64,000 bases of DNA from Rhodopseudomonas boonkerdii (GCF_021184025.1 NZ_CP036537.1:3968001-4032000); one strand, 5' to 3'. Numbered from the stretch's first letter, positions 47,042 to 56,528 are shown. The notes: generated from the letters alone by a model not told the origin. Translations and numbers: made by a program.

Positions 47042-47452
47042 TCAGCGCTTGCCAATCGCAGTCTTCAGGAGACCGAGACTGCGGCTGTAGAGCGAACTCG
47101 CTGCAGCAAAATCCATCTGGTTGGCGGAGACCTTCAGCATCTCGTCTTCGAGATTGACGGCATTGCCGGCAGGGCGCGTCTCGTAGCCGGTCCGGCCGTT
47201 AACATCGAACTTCGCAGAGGCTCCCGATGGGGTGATGTTGACGCCCTGGGCGCGCATCATCGGAAGTTGCCCCGTCACACCGCCCGCCGCAGAAGCGCCG
47301 GACCTGTCGAACTTCGGCTCCACCAGATCGCGCGGCCTGAATCCGGGCGTATCGGAATTGGCGACGTTCTCGGCCAGCACGCGCTGACGCTCCTGATGCC
47401 ATTGCATCTTGGTGCGCAGCACCGACAACATCGGCAGGTCGCTGATCGCCAT
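47042..47452 (-). CDS. flgB: Flagellar basal-body rod protein FlgB
   Basis: 136 aa. The N-terminus carries VLAENVANSDTPGFRPRDL, the rod motif. First gene of the flgB-flgC-fliE-fliQ-fliR-flhB run; a CtrA-like box lies 64 bp upstream. Confidence 0.95.
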   Translation of the reverse strand: MAISDLPMLSVLRTKMQWHQERQRVLAENVANSDTPGFRPRDLVEPKFDRSGASAAGGVTGQLPMMRAQGVNITPSGASAKFDVNGRTGYETRPAGNAVNLEDEMLKVSANQMDFAAASSLYSRSLGLLKTAIGKR

Positions 47453-47491
47453 CGGACTTCTCCGCTCCGCCCGGACGCCCTGTCCGCAGCC

Positions 47492-47506
47492 AGGCAGAAT
47501 TTGCCG
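47492..47506. promoter_or_regulatory. CGGCA-N5-TGCCG-like site (one mismatch)
   Basis: AGGCA-GAATT-TGCCG, one mismatch from the symmetric form seen at 47704 and 62327. It lies 40 bp upstream of flgB. A candidate FlbD (ftr) site. Confidence 0.4.
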
Positions 47507-47515
47507 ACTGTATGG

Positions 47516-47530
47516 TTAACAACCGGTTAA
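47516..47530. promoter_or_regulatory. CtrA box upstream of flgB
   Basis: TTAA-CAACCGG-TTAA is an exact TTAA-N7-TTAA match, 64 bp upstream of flgB. The remaining gap (47531-47836), toward fliO, has GTTAAC at 47695-47700 and 47725-47730, plus the FlbD-like palindrome at 47704. No sigma-54 promoter is apparent here. Confidence 0.85.
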
Positions 47531-47703
47531 GCCCCGGCGCAGATGATTACCGAAACGTAAAGCAATCCCGTAAAATGCAGGATTATTACGCCTCGGGATC
47601 GCTTTTTCGCCCGAATTGCCCGATTAACCACAAAGCTCAGCCACACGGCGGGGCGACTAGAAGTCGTTTTGGCTGCAGCGATTCATAGTTTATTGTTAAC
47701 CAT

Positions 47704-47718
47704 CGGCAGTTTCTGCCG
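47704..47718. promoter_or_regulatory. CGGCA-N5-TGCCG palindrome
   Basis: CGGCA-GTTTC-TGCCG, flanked by T and A that extend the symmetry. It is equivalent to the site at 62327-62341 upstream of flgI. Possible FlbD enhancer element. Confidence 0.5.
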
Positions 47719-47836
47719 AGCGGCGTTAACAGTCGGGGCGCGATTCCCGCGTTGTCCGGCCTGGATCGATCGGAGAATCGACCGGCAGTAGGACGCGAGA
47801 GCGGAGCCAGCCGCCGTCTGTCTGGGGATTTCTTTC

Positions 47837-48901
47837 ATGAACGGAACATCGGCAGTCACTTTCATCCTTGCCTTCGTCTTCGTGCTGGCGCTGATCGGCC
47901 TCGCCGCCTGGCTGGTCCGCCGATTCGGCGGCAACCGGCTCGGCGCCAATTCCGCACGCGGGCGGATGCCCCGCCTCGCCGTCATCGACGCCGCCGCCGT
48001 CGATGGCCGCCGCCGCCTCGTTCTCGTCCGCCGCGACAATGTCGAACACCTGATCATGATCGGCGGTCCGTCCGATATCGTGGTCGAGCCCAACATCGTC
48101 CGCGCCGCGCCCGGCCGCGAACGTGAGCCGGTCAACCAGCGCGACGCGTCGCGCGCTCCGTCTTTCGCCGACACGCCGAGCTGGGCGCCCCCGGAGCCTG
48201 CCGAGCTCGGCACCGAGCCGGAAGCCGCTCCTGAGCCGCCGGCCCCGACGCGCCCGGCCCGCCCCGCTTTCGTCGAGGAGCCCCGCCGCCCGGCGGCTGC
48301 GGCGCTGCCCGAGCGTCGCCCGGAACCGACCGTTGCAGCCGTGACGCCCGAACCGACGCCGGCTCCCGTTCCGCCGCGTGAGCCCCTGCTCCGCGCGTCC
48401 CGCACCGAAACGCCGCGTTCGGAGATGCCGCGTAGCGAACCGATGATGCCGCGCCCGATGCGCGCCGATCCGCCGATCCGCACCATGCCGCCCACCCGAC
48501 CGCTGGAGCGCGCCAATATCCCAGCTGCGCCGGCTGGTGCCGCGAAGCCGGAAGCGCCCGCCATCGTGGCACCGTCGATCACGTCGACAACGCCATCGAC
48601 GCCAGCCGCGATTTCCGCCGCCGACCAGAACCTCGCCGATATGGCTCAGCGCCTCGAAGCGGCGCTGCGTCGCCCGTCCGGCGAACCGGCCCGCTCCGAT
48701 GCGCCAGAGCCGCGCATTGGCGCACCGTCGGTTGCCCCCGATACTCCGGCTGCCGCGTCGCGCCCGCGCGCACCGGAAGTATCGATCGCGAGCGCAAGCC
48801 GCGGCGAGGCACCGGCAGTCACGCCTCCTGCGAAATCAGGTTTCGAGAATCTCGAAGACGAGATGGCGTCCCTGCTGGGACGGCCGAAGTCCTCTTCGTG
48901 A
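47837..48901 (+). CDS. fliO: Flagellar biosynthetic protein FliO with Pro/Ala-rich extension
   Basis: 354 aa, long for FliO. One N-terminal TM helix and the FliO core (RMPRLAVIDAAAVDGRRRLV, VLVRRDNVEHLIMIGGPSDI) are followed by about 230 residues rich in Pro, Ala, Glu and Arg, and a short conserved tail (ENLEDEMASLLGRP). FliO helps FliP assemble. The stop overlaps the fliP start by 4 bp (GTGA). Confidence 0.9.
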   Translation: MNGTSAVTFILAFVFVLALIGLAAWLVRRFGGNRLGANSARGRMPRLAVIDAAAVDGRRRLVLVRRDNVEHLIMIGGPSDIVVEPNIVRAAPGREREPVNQRDASRAPSFADTPSWAPPEPAELGTEPEAAPEPPAPTRPARPAFVEEPRRPAAAALPERRPEPTVAAVTPEPTPAPVPPREPLLRASRTETPRSEMPRSEPMMPRPMRADPPIRTMPPTRPLERANIPAAPAGAAKPEAPAIVAPSITSTTPSTPAAISAADQNLADMAQRLEAALRRPSGEPARSDAPEPRIGAPSVAPDTPAAASRPRAPEVSIASASRGEAPAVTPPAKSGFENLEDEMASLLGRPKSSS

Positions 48902-49650
48902 GACCCGCCAACCTTCCGCGTAGAGTATTTTTCACCTCAGTTCTGATCGCCGCCGGGCTCCTTGCCAGCCCGGCGATGGCGCAGGATATCAGCATCAATC
49001 TCGGCGGCGGTGGCGCCGGTGTCACCGAGCGCGCAGTGCAGATGATCGCGCTGCTGACGGTGCTGTCGATCGCACCGTCGATCCTGATCATGATGACGTC
49101 GTTCACGCGCATCGTGGTCGTGCTGTCGCTGCTACGCACGGCGCTCGGCACCGCGACCGCGCCACCGAATACGGTGATCGTGGCGCTCGCCATGTTCCTC
49201 ACCGCCTTCGTGATGGGTCCGGTGCTGCAGCGCTCTTACGACGATGGCATCAAGCCGCTGATCGCCAACGACATCACCGTCGAGCAGGCCCTGGTCCGCG
49301 CCGCCGGCCCACTCCGCACCTTCATGCAGAAGAACGTGCGCGAGAAGGACGTCAAGCTGTTCATGGATCTGTCCGGCGAACCGCCGCCGGCAACACCTGA
49401 TGAGATGTCGCTGCGCATTCTGGTGCCGGCCTTCATGATCTCGGAGCTGAAACGCGCCTTCGAGATCGGCTTCCTGCTGTTCCTGCCCTTCCTGATCATC
49501 GATCTCGTGGTCGCCTCGGTGCTGATGGCGATGGGCATGATGATGCTGCCGCCAGCGGTGGTGTCACTGCCGTTCAAGCTGATCTTCTTCGTGCTGGTGG
49601 ACGGCTGGTCGCTGGTGGCGGGCAGTCTGGTGCAGAGTTACGGGCAGTAG
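48898..49650 (+). CDS. fliP: Flagellar export protein FliP
   Basis: 250 aa with a signal peptide. Conserved MMTSFTRIVVVLSLLRTALG and VASVLMAMGMMMLPPAVVSL are FliP hallmarks. GTG start at 48898 overlapping the fliO stop. Confidence 0.95.
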   Translation: MRPANLPRRVFFTSVLIAAGLLASPAMAQDISINLGGGGAGVTERAVQMIALLTVLSIAPSILIMMTSFTRIVVVLSLLRTALGTATAPPNTVIVALAMFLTAFVMGPVLQRSYDDGIKPLIANDITVEQALVRAAGPLRTFMQKNVREKDVKLFMDLSGEPPPATPDEMSLRILVPAFMISELKRAFEIGFLLFLPFLIIDLVVASVLMAMGMMMLPPAVVSLPFKLIFFVLVDGWSLVAGSLVQSYGQ

Positions 49651-49667
49651 CGAGCGCCAACGAAATT

Positions 49668-49792
49668 TGTCCCGGACGCGATGCGGCACAACGTGCCGCT
49701 TCGCAGAGCCGGGACCGTCAGCAATTCCGGGGTTTGAAACGGGCCCGGCTCTGCGGAGCAGCGCAAGAGAGCGCTGCACCGCGTCCGGGACA
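49668..49792. repeat. Large cruciform-forming element between convergent genes
   Basis: Outer arms TGTCCCGGACGCG and CGCGTCCGGGACA (49668-49680/49780-49792) are perfect 13-bp repeats. Inside, GCGGCAC-AAC-GTGCCGC and GCAGAGCCGGG/CCCGGCTCTGC form further hairpins. It separates fliP from the TPR gene and could stop transcription from both sides. Confidence 0.85.
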
Positions 49793-49799
49793 CCAAAGA

Positions 49800-52700
49800 T
49801 CAGCGCGTCGTCATCTCGATTTTACGCACCACCGGGATCGCCGGCAGCGAACCGGTCGGCGCCATGTCGGCAATACCGGGGACGGTCGCCTTGGCGCTGC
49901 TTTCGGGGAAGCGCTGCTTCATCTCGCGCAGGAAACCATCAAGAGTATCGACCGAGGCCGCCATCTTGGCGATGGCCGCGAATTCCGAACTGTTGCCGGT
50001 CGCCGGCTTGCTCGCCGTGTCGAAGGCAATCTTGTCGGCGCCGGAATTCATCAGCGGTGCAAATTTTTCGCGGAAACGTGCAAGGCCGAGCGCATCTTCT
50101 GCCAGCGCATAGCCGACCACGGCGCGGATGACGTCGCTCTTCTCGCCCGTCGTGAGCGGCGTGAAATCGCGCCAGCGATCGCCATAGTAGAGCTCGATCT
50201 GCTCGGCCGCCTCACGCCAGCGCCGCGACGACCAATAAATGTCCGAACGCAGCCGGACCGCCTCCCGACCAGCGACGTTGGCGATGATGTCGAGCGCGAG
50301 ATCGCGGCGGCCGATATCGCTCTGCGCGCGCGCCTCGAGCAGCAGGCGCTGCTGACGAAGTTCGCCGGACAGATCATTGATGCGCGTGGTGCGCATCGCC
50401 GCGATGGCGCGGTCGGGTTTACGTGCCATCAGATAGACGGTCGCAAGACGCGCTGCGACCTGCGAACGTGCAGCGCCTTCGAGGCGGTGATCGACCTGAT
50501 ACTGCAGAAGCTCGGCGGCCTGATCGAGCAGATCCACAGCCACGAGCCGATCCGCAAGCCGGCGGATCATCTCGTCGCCGCGGCGGCCGATCGGCGTCAG
50601 CTCGCGGAACTCATAGAACATGGCCAGCGCATCCACCGGCGGCAGCTTGTCGCCCTTCGGCGAAAGATACACATCGGAGAACAGCGCCTGCGCTTCGTCC
50701 TGCACCTGCCGTGCGGCTTCGCTATTCGCCTGCCGCTCCGTGGCGGTCCGTGCGGCCGTCAGCGAGTCCTTGTAGCGACCAGCCTTGGCATACATCTGCG
50801 ACAGCAACTGGAGTGCACGGACCTCAACACCGTCGCCGCGCCAAGTCACTGCGAGCGTTTCGAGTTCCGTCAGCGAATCCTCGTCACTGATCTCACCGCG
50901 CTTCTGACGCAGTACGATTTCGCGCAGCTTGGCTTCGGCGGCTGACGGACGATCAACCGATCCCGTAACCTCGGCATATTTCGACAGCGCATCCTTCTCG
51001 CGGCCGAGCGCTTCATCGAGCCAGGCGCTGAGCAGCGTCGCCGCCGGCTTCATCTCCGCGGGAATACCGACGACTTCCAACTCGCTGCCGCGCGCCGATG
51101 CACCGGCATAATCCTTCACTTCGAGCGAAGCCCGGAGCGCCATCATCAGACCGATGCGCTGCAAGTCGGGCGGCAGGGCCGCGAGGGTGAATTCCGAGTT
51201 CTTGAAGCGCTCGCGCGCTTCCACCCATTTGCCTTGCTTGGCGAACGCGAACGCCTTCCACAACTCGGCGTCATAGCCCGGGCCGAGCACCGGCTGAGCA
51301 ATGTCCTTCAGCGTCTGTTCCGGGCGATTGATCAGAGCGCTCGCGACGGCATGGATGACAAGCGCCGCGGCGTTCTCCTCACCCGCTTTCATGTCGGAGA
51401 TGGCGAGATCGGCCACGCCCTTGGCCTCGTGATACATGCCGCGCGCCATATAGAACTTGGCAAGGTCCATGCGTGCATTGGCGACCGAGCCGGTGTCTGC
51501 CACGGCAGCCGCATCGATCAGCTTATCATGGCGCTGATTGAACGGACCTTCCTGATCGATCCGCCACTGCCCGACATCGAAGATCGGCCGCGCCACGGTC
51601 GACGCGCGCTGCGGTGCTGCATCCGCGGGCGACAGTGTGAGGCCACCGGGGCGGGTGAGCGTCACCTTGTCGATGGCGGCATCGACCGCGACCTCGTCGG
51701 AATTCGTTTGCACGACCACGCCATGAATCGATTCGAGCAGCGAGAACTCGACGAAGTCCTGACGGCGGACAAAGCCACGCGCTGGCGGCAGCGCGGTGAT
51801 GACGGTGAGCACATCGCCGGCATCGGGATCGATGATGCGATGCTTCGCACCGGGTCTTGCAAGTGGCACCTGCACGCTGGCTCTCGAAGAATCGGTAACG
51901 TTGCGCACGGCCGAGAGCGGCTGCGATTGCACCTGACGTGTATCGGCCAGCGTCAATGTCCACGCTTGACCATTGCCATTGGCATCATCTGCCGCGAGCG
52001 AGGCGAGTTGCGGGCGGTTCAGACGGATGCGCACCGCCTGCCCCTTGTCGAGCTTGATCGCCTCGGCATCGGCGACCACCGCACCGCTGTCCCGGCGGAT
52101 AGCGGCGACGTCGATCGGCTTCGCCGATTCCGTCACCAGCCACAGCATGTCGCCGCGACGAAACAGCGCCACCGCTGTCGGTGCCGGGAACGCAAAATTC
52201 ATGCGCAAGCCGTCGCTGCTGCGTTTGATCTCGACAGGAACGCCCACGGACTCCGATGGATTCGCAGCCAATGACGGTGCAGCCGGAGGCGACGCCTCGA
52301 TTTTTGCCGTCTCTGACTTCGGCGCCTCGGGTTTCGATACCTCGCTCTTGGGCGCTTCCACCGTCGCGACGGGCGCTACGGCTGGCGCCTCGTCCTTCTT
52401 TTCCTGCGCAACTTCGCGCGCGATCGACTCGGACGTCGGTGGCTTGATCTCGCTGGATTTCTGCGCAGGCGCAGCTTCGATCGGCTTCGCTTCCGCAGGC
52501 TTGTTCTCCGCCGGCAGCTGCACAAGCGGTGACGGCTTATCCGGTTGCTGGAAGCCGATATCGACGAAGTAGTTCTTGTCATCGCGGAACGACTTCACGT
52601 CCACGTCGCCGATCAGCGCGATTTCGACAGCCGTGCGATTGCCGTCCATCGCCTGACCGATAGAGGCGACGTTGGGCGGCGCAGACAGTTTGGCGTCGGC

Positions 52701-53423
52701 GAGGTCGAAGACCAGCCCGGCATTGAAAGTCAGCGTCAGGCGCTTGTCTTCCAGCAGCGAAGACACACCGACATTGGGCTGCGTCTCGAAGGCAAAGCGC
52801 ACGAAGGTCGGCTGCACCGAAGCACGCACGCGGATCGGCGGCTTCTTCTGGCTGTCTGCTGCAGCGCGCTGCTGGCGCAGCGCGCGTTCGGCCGCGCGGG
52901 CGCGGTCGGACAATTCCTTGACCACATCCTGCGGCAATCCCGGCGGGGCGCCCTTCCAGCCATCAGGCAAGAGATCGATGAAGATGCGCTCGCCGGCAGT
53001 CATCGAATTGACCGTCACACGGCGCGACAGCGCGAGGCGGATCGCCGTGCCGTCGGGATCACGACGCACGGAGCCGACATAATCGGGCGCGGCGTCGGCG
53101 AGAACTTCGACAGGGACGTCGATCGGACGCTTGAAGCGCACGATGAGGACGGAGCCAGCCTGGCTCACCTCGGATTCAACATCCTCGGCAAGCTTGAGCA
53201 CGATGCGCGCGTAACCGCCCGAAGTGGAGAGAGCTGCCGTCCCCTTCACGCTCTGGGCGAAGGCAGGCAACGAAAATCCCGTCGACAAGGTGAAGACGAC
53301 GGCGACACCGGCGCAGCGCGACAGGACCCACGACCATGCGTGGGGGCGCGTCCAGGATGCAGCGGCCATTCTGCGCGGCATGTCGAAGAGTCTCTCAGCC
53401 CGGGTACGAGGAACGGCTTTCAT
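49800..53423 (-). CDS. Large secreted protein of the flagellar operon (TPR-like C-terminus)
   Basis: 1207 aa. An N-terminal membrane/signal segment ending near AFAQ is followed by beta-rich AMIN-like segments (YARIVLKLAEDVESEVSQAG...), a long Pro/Ala/Lys/Glu linker (about 290-390), another beta-rich part, and helical repeats through the C-terminal half. It lies 54 bp downstream of the MotE-like gene, on the same strand as fliL-fliM. Probably periplasmic; function unknown, perhaps motor-related (see finding). The start could also be at one of two nearby downstream ATGs. Confidence 0.8.
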   Translation of the reverse strand: MKAVPRTRAERLFDMPRRMAAASWTRPHAWSWVLSRCAGVAVVFTLSTGFSLPAFAQSVKGTAALSTSGGYARIVLKLAEDVESEVSQAGSVLIVRFKRPIDVPVEVLADAAPDYVGSVRRDPDGTAIRLALSRRVTVNSMTAGERIFIDLLPDGWKGAPPGLPQDVVKELSDRARAAERALRQQRAAADSQKKPPIRVRASVQPTFVRFAFETQPNVGVSSLLEDKRLTLTFNAGLVFDLADAKLSAPPNVASIGQAMDGNRTAVEIALIGDVDVKSFRDDKNYFVDIGFQQPDKPSPLVQLPAENKPAEAKPIEAAPAQKSSEIKPPTSESIAREVAQEKKDEAPAVAPVATVEAPKSEVSKPEAPKSETAKIEASPPAAPSLAANPSESVGVPVEIKRSSDGLRMNFAFPAPTAVALFRRGDMLWLVTESAKPIDVAAIRRDSGAVVADAEAIKLDKGQAVRIRLNRPQLASLAADDANGNGQAWTLTLADTRQVQSQPLSAVRNVTDSSRASVQVPLARPGAKHRIIDPDAGDVLTVITALPPARGFVRRQDFVEFSLLESIHGVVVQTNSDEVAVDAAIDKVTLTRPGGLTLSPADAAPQRASTVARPIFDVGQWRIDQEGPFNQRHDKLIDAAAVADTGSVANARMDLAKFYMARGMYHEAKGVADLAISDMKAGEENAAALVIHAVASALINRPEQTLKDIAQPVLGPGYDAELWKAFAFAKQGKWVEARERFKNSEFTLAALPPDLQRIGLMMALRASLEVKDYAGASARGSELEVVGIPAEMKPAATLLSAWLDEALGREKDALSKYAEVTGSVDRPSAAEAKLREIVLRQKRGEISDEDSLTELETLAVTWRGDGVEVRALQLLSQMYAKAGRYKDSLTAARTATERQANSEAARQVQDEAQALFSDVYLSPKGDKLPPVDALAMFYEFRELTPIGRRGDEMIRRLADRLVAVDLLDQAAELLQYQVDHRLEGAARSQVAARLATVYLMARKPDRAIAAMRTTRINDLSGELRQQRLLLEARAQSDIGRRDLALDIIANVAGREAVRLRSDIYWSSRRWREAAEQIELYYGDRWRDFTPLTTGEKSDVIRAVVGYALAEDALGLARFREKFAPLMNSGADKIAFDTASKPATGNSSEFAAIAKMAASVDTLDGFLREMKQRFPESSAKATVPGIADMAPTGSLPAIPVVRKIEMTTR

Positions 53424-53477
53424 CCGTCTCGCGCCAAATCTAGAAGCCGGCCTCTAAGGAGTTGTTAATGATTTTCT

Positions 53478-54248
53478 TTAATTCCGCACCGGCTGCACCG
53501 AACGTCCCTCGATCTTCGGCAGTTCCGCGGTCGAGGTCGCACGCTCGCCGCCCTGCGCACGCCGCGCCAGCTCTACGGTCAGACGCTCCGCCGCCTCCGG
53601 CTGCATCAGGCCGAGAATATCCGACATCTTCCGCGGGGCAATCTGCGAGGCGATCTCGAACAGAACCGGCATTTCCAGTCGGTCGAAAATCTTCGCAGCA
53701 TCCTTCGGCTTCATGCTTTCATACATGGTGACAATGCCCTTGAAGCGCGCGGCATCGGCCTCGCTCTTCTGCTCCGTCGCCGATTTGATGCCGGCCTCGA
53801 CACCCTTCATCTCGTCGACCTTGGTCTCGATGCGCTTCTCAGCCGCTTTCAAGAGACTTTCGCGGATTTCGAGCTCGCGCGCGCGCGCATCGAGTTCCTG
53901 ACGGCGTGCCTGCAGCCGTTCGAGGATGGCACGTTCGGAGTCCGAAATCTTCGGGGCCTGCTCTACCGGCGGCGTATTGGTGACAGCGATCGCATCCGGT
54001 GCGGCGACGGTCGGCTTCGTCGGCTCATCCTTCTTCGCGGCAACCGAACCGGTAATGTCGGAATCGACCGGCTTGGCGCTGCCGGGGAAATTGAGCATCT
54101 CCTGTGCCCAGGATTGCTTGGCTAGCTGCGGTTGATATTCGAACACATAGCCGCCGTCGATCACGAGGCCTGCGATCTTGAGGATCGCCAGGCCGAGCAC
54201 CGCAATCAGGACGACGGGCAGGATACGAATGTCGCGGAACGCTTTCAT
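53478..54248 (-). CDS. MotE-like flagellar motor chaperone
   Basis: 256 aa. An N-terminal TM helix (ILPVVLIAVLGLAILKIAGL), then a coiled coil, then an MgtE_N-like C-terminus (YESMKPKDAAKIFDRLEMPVLFEIASQI, given here in two parts: YESMKPKDAAKIF and DRLEMPVLF). This layout is that of MotE, a periplasmic chaperone of MotC in rhizobia. The start overlaps the DUF6468 stop (ATGA). Confidence 0.85.
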   Translation of the reverse strand: MKAFRDIRILPVVLIAVLGLAILKIAGLVIDGGYVFEYQPQLAKQSWAQEMLNFPGSAKPVDSDITGSVAAKKDEPTKPTVAAPDAIAVTNTPPVEQAPKISDSERAILERLQARRQELDARARELEIRESLLKAAEKRIETKVDEMKGVEAGIKSATEQKSEADAARFKGIVTMYESMKPKDAAKIFDRLEMPVLFEIASQIAPRKMSDILGLMQPEAAERLTVELARRAQGGERATSTAELPKIEGRSVQPVRN

Positions 54249-54706
54249 GCAGCGATGCCGTCAGGCCTCCGTCGCTCGGCAAACGCCTGAGCCGCCGCGG
54301 CGTTGGCTCGTGCTGCAGAGACGCGGCCGGCCGGCGCAGCGGCCGCCGCTTCCACAGGCTCGGCCTGCGCCGCAAGCGGGCGAGCCGCGATGGCGATCTT
54401 GGAGAGCCGACGCACCACATGGTCGCCTTCGGCGAGCTGTGCCTTGAGCTGTTCGGCGAGAGCGGTTGCGGCATTGATCTGCGCGCCGAGATTCTCGTTG
54501 ACGTCGCGCACCGTATGCTTGAGCCCGCCAATGGCGCGCTCGGCGATTTCGGTGACCGTGATCAGCTCGCCGATGGTCGCCTTCAACGATTGTTCGTCCG
54601 CCTTCAGCTTCTTGAGGCGCTTATTGAGCAGCATGCAGTAGCAAATGGTCAGAACGAGCAATACGGCGACCAGGCCTTCTATCACGATTCCCAGCGAATG
54701 GCTCAT
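54245..54706 (-). CDS. DUF6468 domain flagellar protein
   Basis: 153 aa with an N-terminal TM helix and a coiled coil with EIAERAIGGLKHTVRDVNEN. It is a DUF6468-type protein found in flagellar gene groups (family recalled). Overlaps fliM (ATGA at 54703) and the motE-like gene. Confidence 0.8.
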   Translation of the reverse strand: MSHSLGIVIEGLVAVLLVLTICYCMLLNKRLKKLKADEQSLKATIGELITVTEIAERAIGGLKHTVRDVNENLGAQINAATALAEQLKAQLAEGDHVVRRLSKIAIAARPLAAQAEPVEAAAAAPAGRVSAARANAAAAQAFAERRRPDGIAA

Positions 54707-55902
54707 TGTGCCTCCATCATCTTGGTTTGTTCGTCTGCCTTCTCAAACATCGCGAGCGTGGTGTGTGGCTTGCGCAGATGCTTCGTGACCCGGATCGCCA
54801 CACGGTCGCCGACACGGCCCATGCGCCCTTCCGTCAGGGTCACAGCGCCGCAACGAACCGCGACCAGTGCGTCGGCGCGCATCTCCAGCGGCAGCGTGTC
54901 ACCGACCTTGAGCGTCATCAGCTGCTTGAGCGGCAAGTTGGCCTCGTAGAGTACGGCATCGACGGCGATCTCGGCCTGAGCGAGTTCGGTAGCCAGATGG
55001 CTTTCCCAGATCGGATCGCGGCCGAACTTTTCGCCCATGAACATCTGCATGAGCGTGGCGCGGATCGGTTCGATGGTCGCATAGGGCAGCAGCAGCTCGA
55101 TGTTGCCGCCGCGATCTTCCATATCGACATGCAATCGCACCAGGATGGCAGCGTTGGCAGGCCGCGTGATGGTCGCGAAGCGCGGATTGGTCTCGAGCCG
55201 GTCGATATTGAACGACACCGGCGACAACGGCCGGAAAGCCTGTTCGGCATCGGCCAGCACGACTTCGATCAGGCGTTTGACGAGATTCGTCTCGATGGTC
55301 GTATAGGGGCGCCCCTCGATGCGCAGCGAGGCCTGGCCGCGACGGCCGCCGAGCAACACGTCGATCATCGAATAGATGAGGCTGGAATCGACGGTGGCGA
55401 GACCGAAATTTTCCCATTCCTCCGCCTTGAATACGCAAAGCACTGCGGGAAGCGGGATCGAATTCATGTAATCGCCGAAACGCACCGAGGTGATGCGGTC
55501 GAGCGAGACTTCGACGTTGTCGGAAGTAAAGTTGCGCAGGCTCGTGGTCATCAGCCGCACCAGACGGTCGAACACGATTTCGAGCATCGGCAGACGCTCG
55601 TAGGATACCATCGAGGAATCGATGATGGCCCGGATACCGGAATTGTCGTCGATATTGATTTCACCGACGCTGAAGCCCAGCAGATTGTCGATTTCCTCCT
55701 GCGACAGAACGCGTTCGCCGCCGTTCTTGCTGCCGCCGAGATCGCGACCGCCGTCTTCCACCATGGCGGCCCATTGCTCGGCCATGGTGCCGGTGAGTTC
55801 ATTCTCGGCAGCAGCTTTCGCGGCCTCGACGGGATCCTCTGAGTCCAGAGACGCTTCCCATTCGGCGGCAATTGCGTCCTGATCGACCTGCTCGGTAGAC
55901 AT
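54703..55902 (-). CDS. fliM: Flagellar motor switch protein FliM
   Basis: 399 aa. The motif LSQEEIDNLLGF is the FliM signature, preceded by an unusually long, acidic N-terminal extension of about 66 residues. C-ring switch component binding CheY-P. Confidence 0.96.
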   Translation of the reverse strand: MSTEQVDQDAIAAEWEASLDSEDPVEAAKAAAENELTGTMAEQWAAMVEDGGRDLGGSKNGGERVLSQEEIDNLLGFSVGEINIDDNSGIRAIIDSSMVSYERLPMLEIVFDRLVRLMTTSLRNFTSDNVEVSLDRITSVRFGDYMNSIPLPAVLCVFKAEEWENFGLATVDSSLIYSMIDVLLGGRRGQASLRIEGRPYTTIETNLVKRLIEVVLADAEQAFRPLSPVSFNIDRLETNPRFATITRPANAAILVRLHVDMEDRGGNIELLLPYATIEPIRATLMQMFMGEKFGRDPIWESHLATELAQAEIAVDAVLYEANLPLKQLMTLKVGDTLPLEMRADALVAVRCGAVTLTEGRMGRVGDRVAIRVTKHLRKPHTTLAMFEKADEQTKMMEAQ

Positions 55903-55920
55903 CGCTCTAGACCCACATCC

Positions 55921-56409
55921 TCATTGAATGAGGATTTCCTTGAACAGCACTGCGTTGACGTGATTTGGCGCGATCGCCGCGTTGACGCGGCGCGTCAGCT
56001 CTTCCTTCAAACGAAACATGCCGATCGACCCGTTGAGGTCGGATGAACGAAGCTCACGCAGATAGACCTGCGCCATATCGGTGATGCGCGGCATCGAAGG
56101 GGTAATCAGCGCCACCTGGGGCGCATCCTTCACTTCCAGCACCAGCTTGGCCTTCAGATATTGCACGCGCTCGCCGGGCTGGCCGGCGAGATTGACCATG
56201 ATCTCCGGGACCTCGACGAAGGACAGCGGCTTGGCAGCGGCTGGTGTTTCAGCGTGCTCTTCCTTCTTCTTGCCCTTGGCCAGGAAGAAGTAACCGCCGC
56301 CACCGCCGGCCAGTGCCAGCGCCACCACACCGATGATGATCAGCTTGAGCTTGCTCTTCTTGGGCGTTTCGTCTCCGGCGCCACTCTCTGTATTATCTGT
56401 ATCCGCCAT
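55921..56409 (-). CDS. fliL: Flagellar basal body-associated protein FliL
   Basis: 162 aa. One TM helix (LKLIIIGVVALALAGGGGGY) and a periplasmic domain (FVEVPEIMVNLAGQPGERVQ). First gene of the fliL-fliM-DUF6468-motE-TPR run; a CtrA-like box lies 120 bp upstream. Confidence 0.95.
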   Translation of the reverse strand: MADTDNTESGAGDETPKKSKLKLIIIGVVALALAGGGGGYFFLAKGKKKEEHAETPAAAKPLSFVEVPEIMVNLAGQPGERVQYLKAKLVLEVKDAPQVALITPSMPRITDMAQVYLRELRSSDLNGSIGMFRLKEELTRRVNAAIAPNHVNAVLFKEILIQ

Positions 56410-56528
56410 CGCCTCGCCCGCCAGGGAATTGGGATGGGCTCGATGCCGCGAGGCAGGCCCTGAAGACGCGATACAAAATGCCGCCAGCGCCCAAGGCCCT
56501 GTCTGATCCCGACGCTAGGTGGCAATGG

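Noticed and set aside
47735..47752. GG-N10-GC match (GGCGCGATTCCCGC) upstream of fliO as a sigma-54 promoter
   Set aside because: Only the two dinucleotides match; the TGGCAC and TTGC contexts are missing in this GC-rich stretch.
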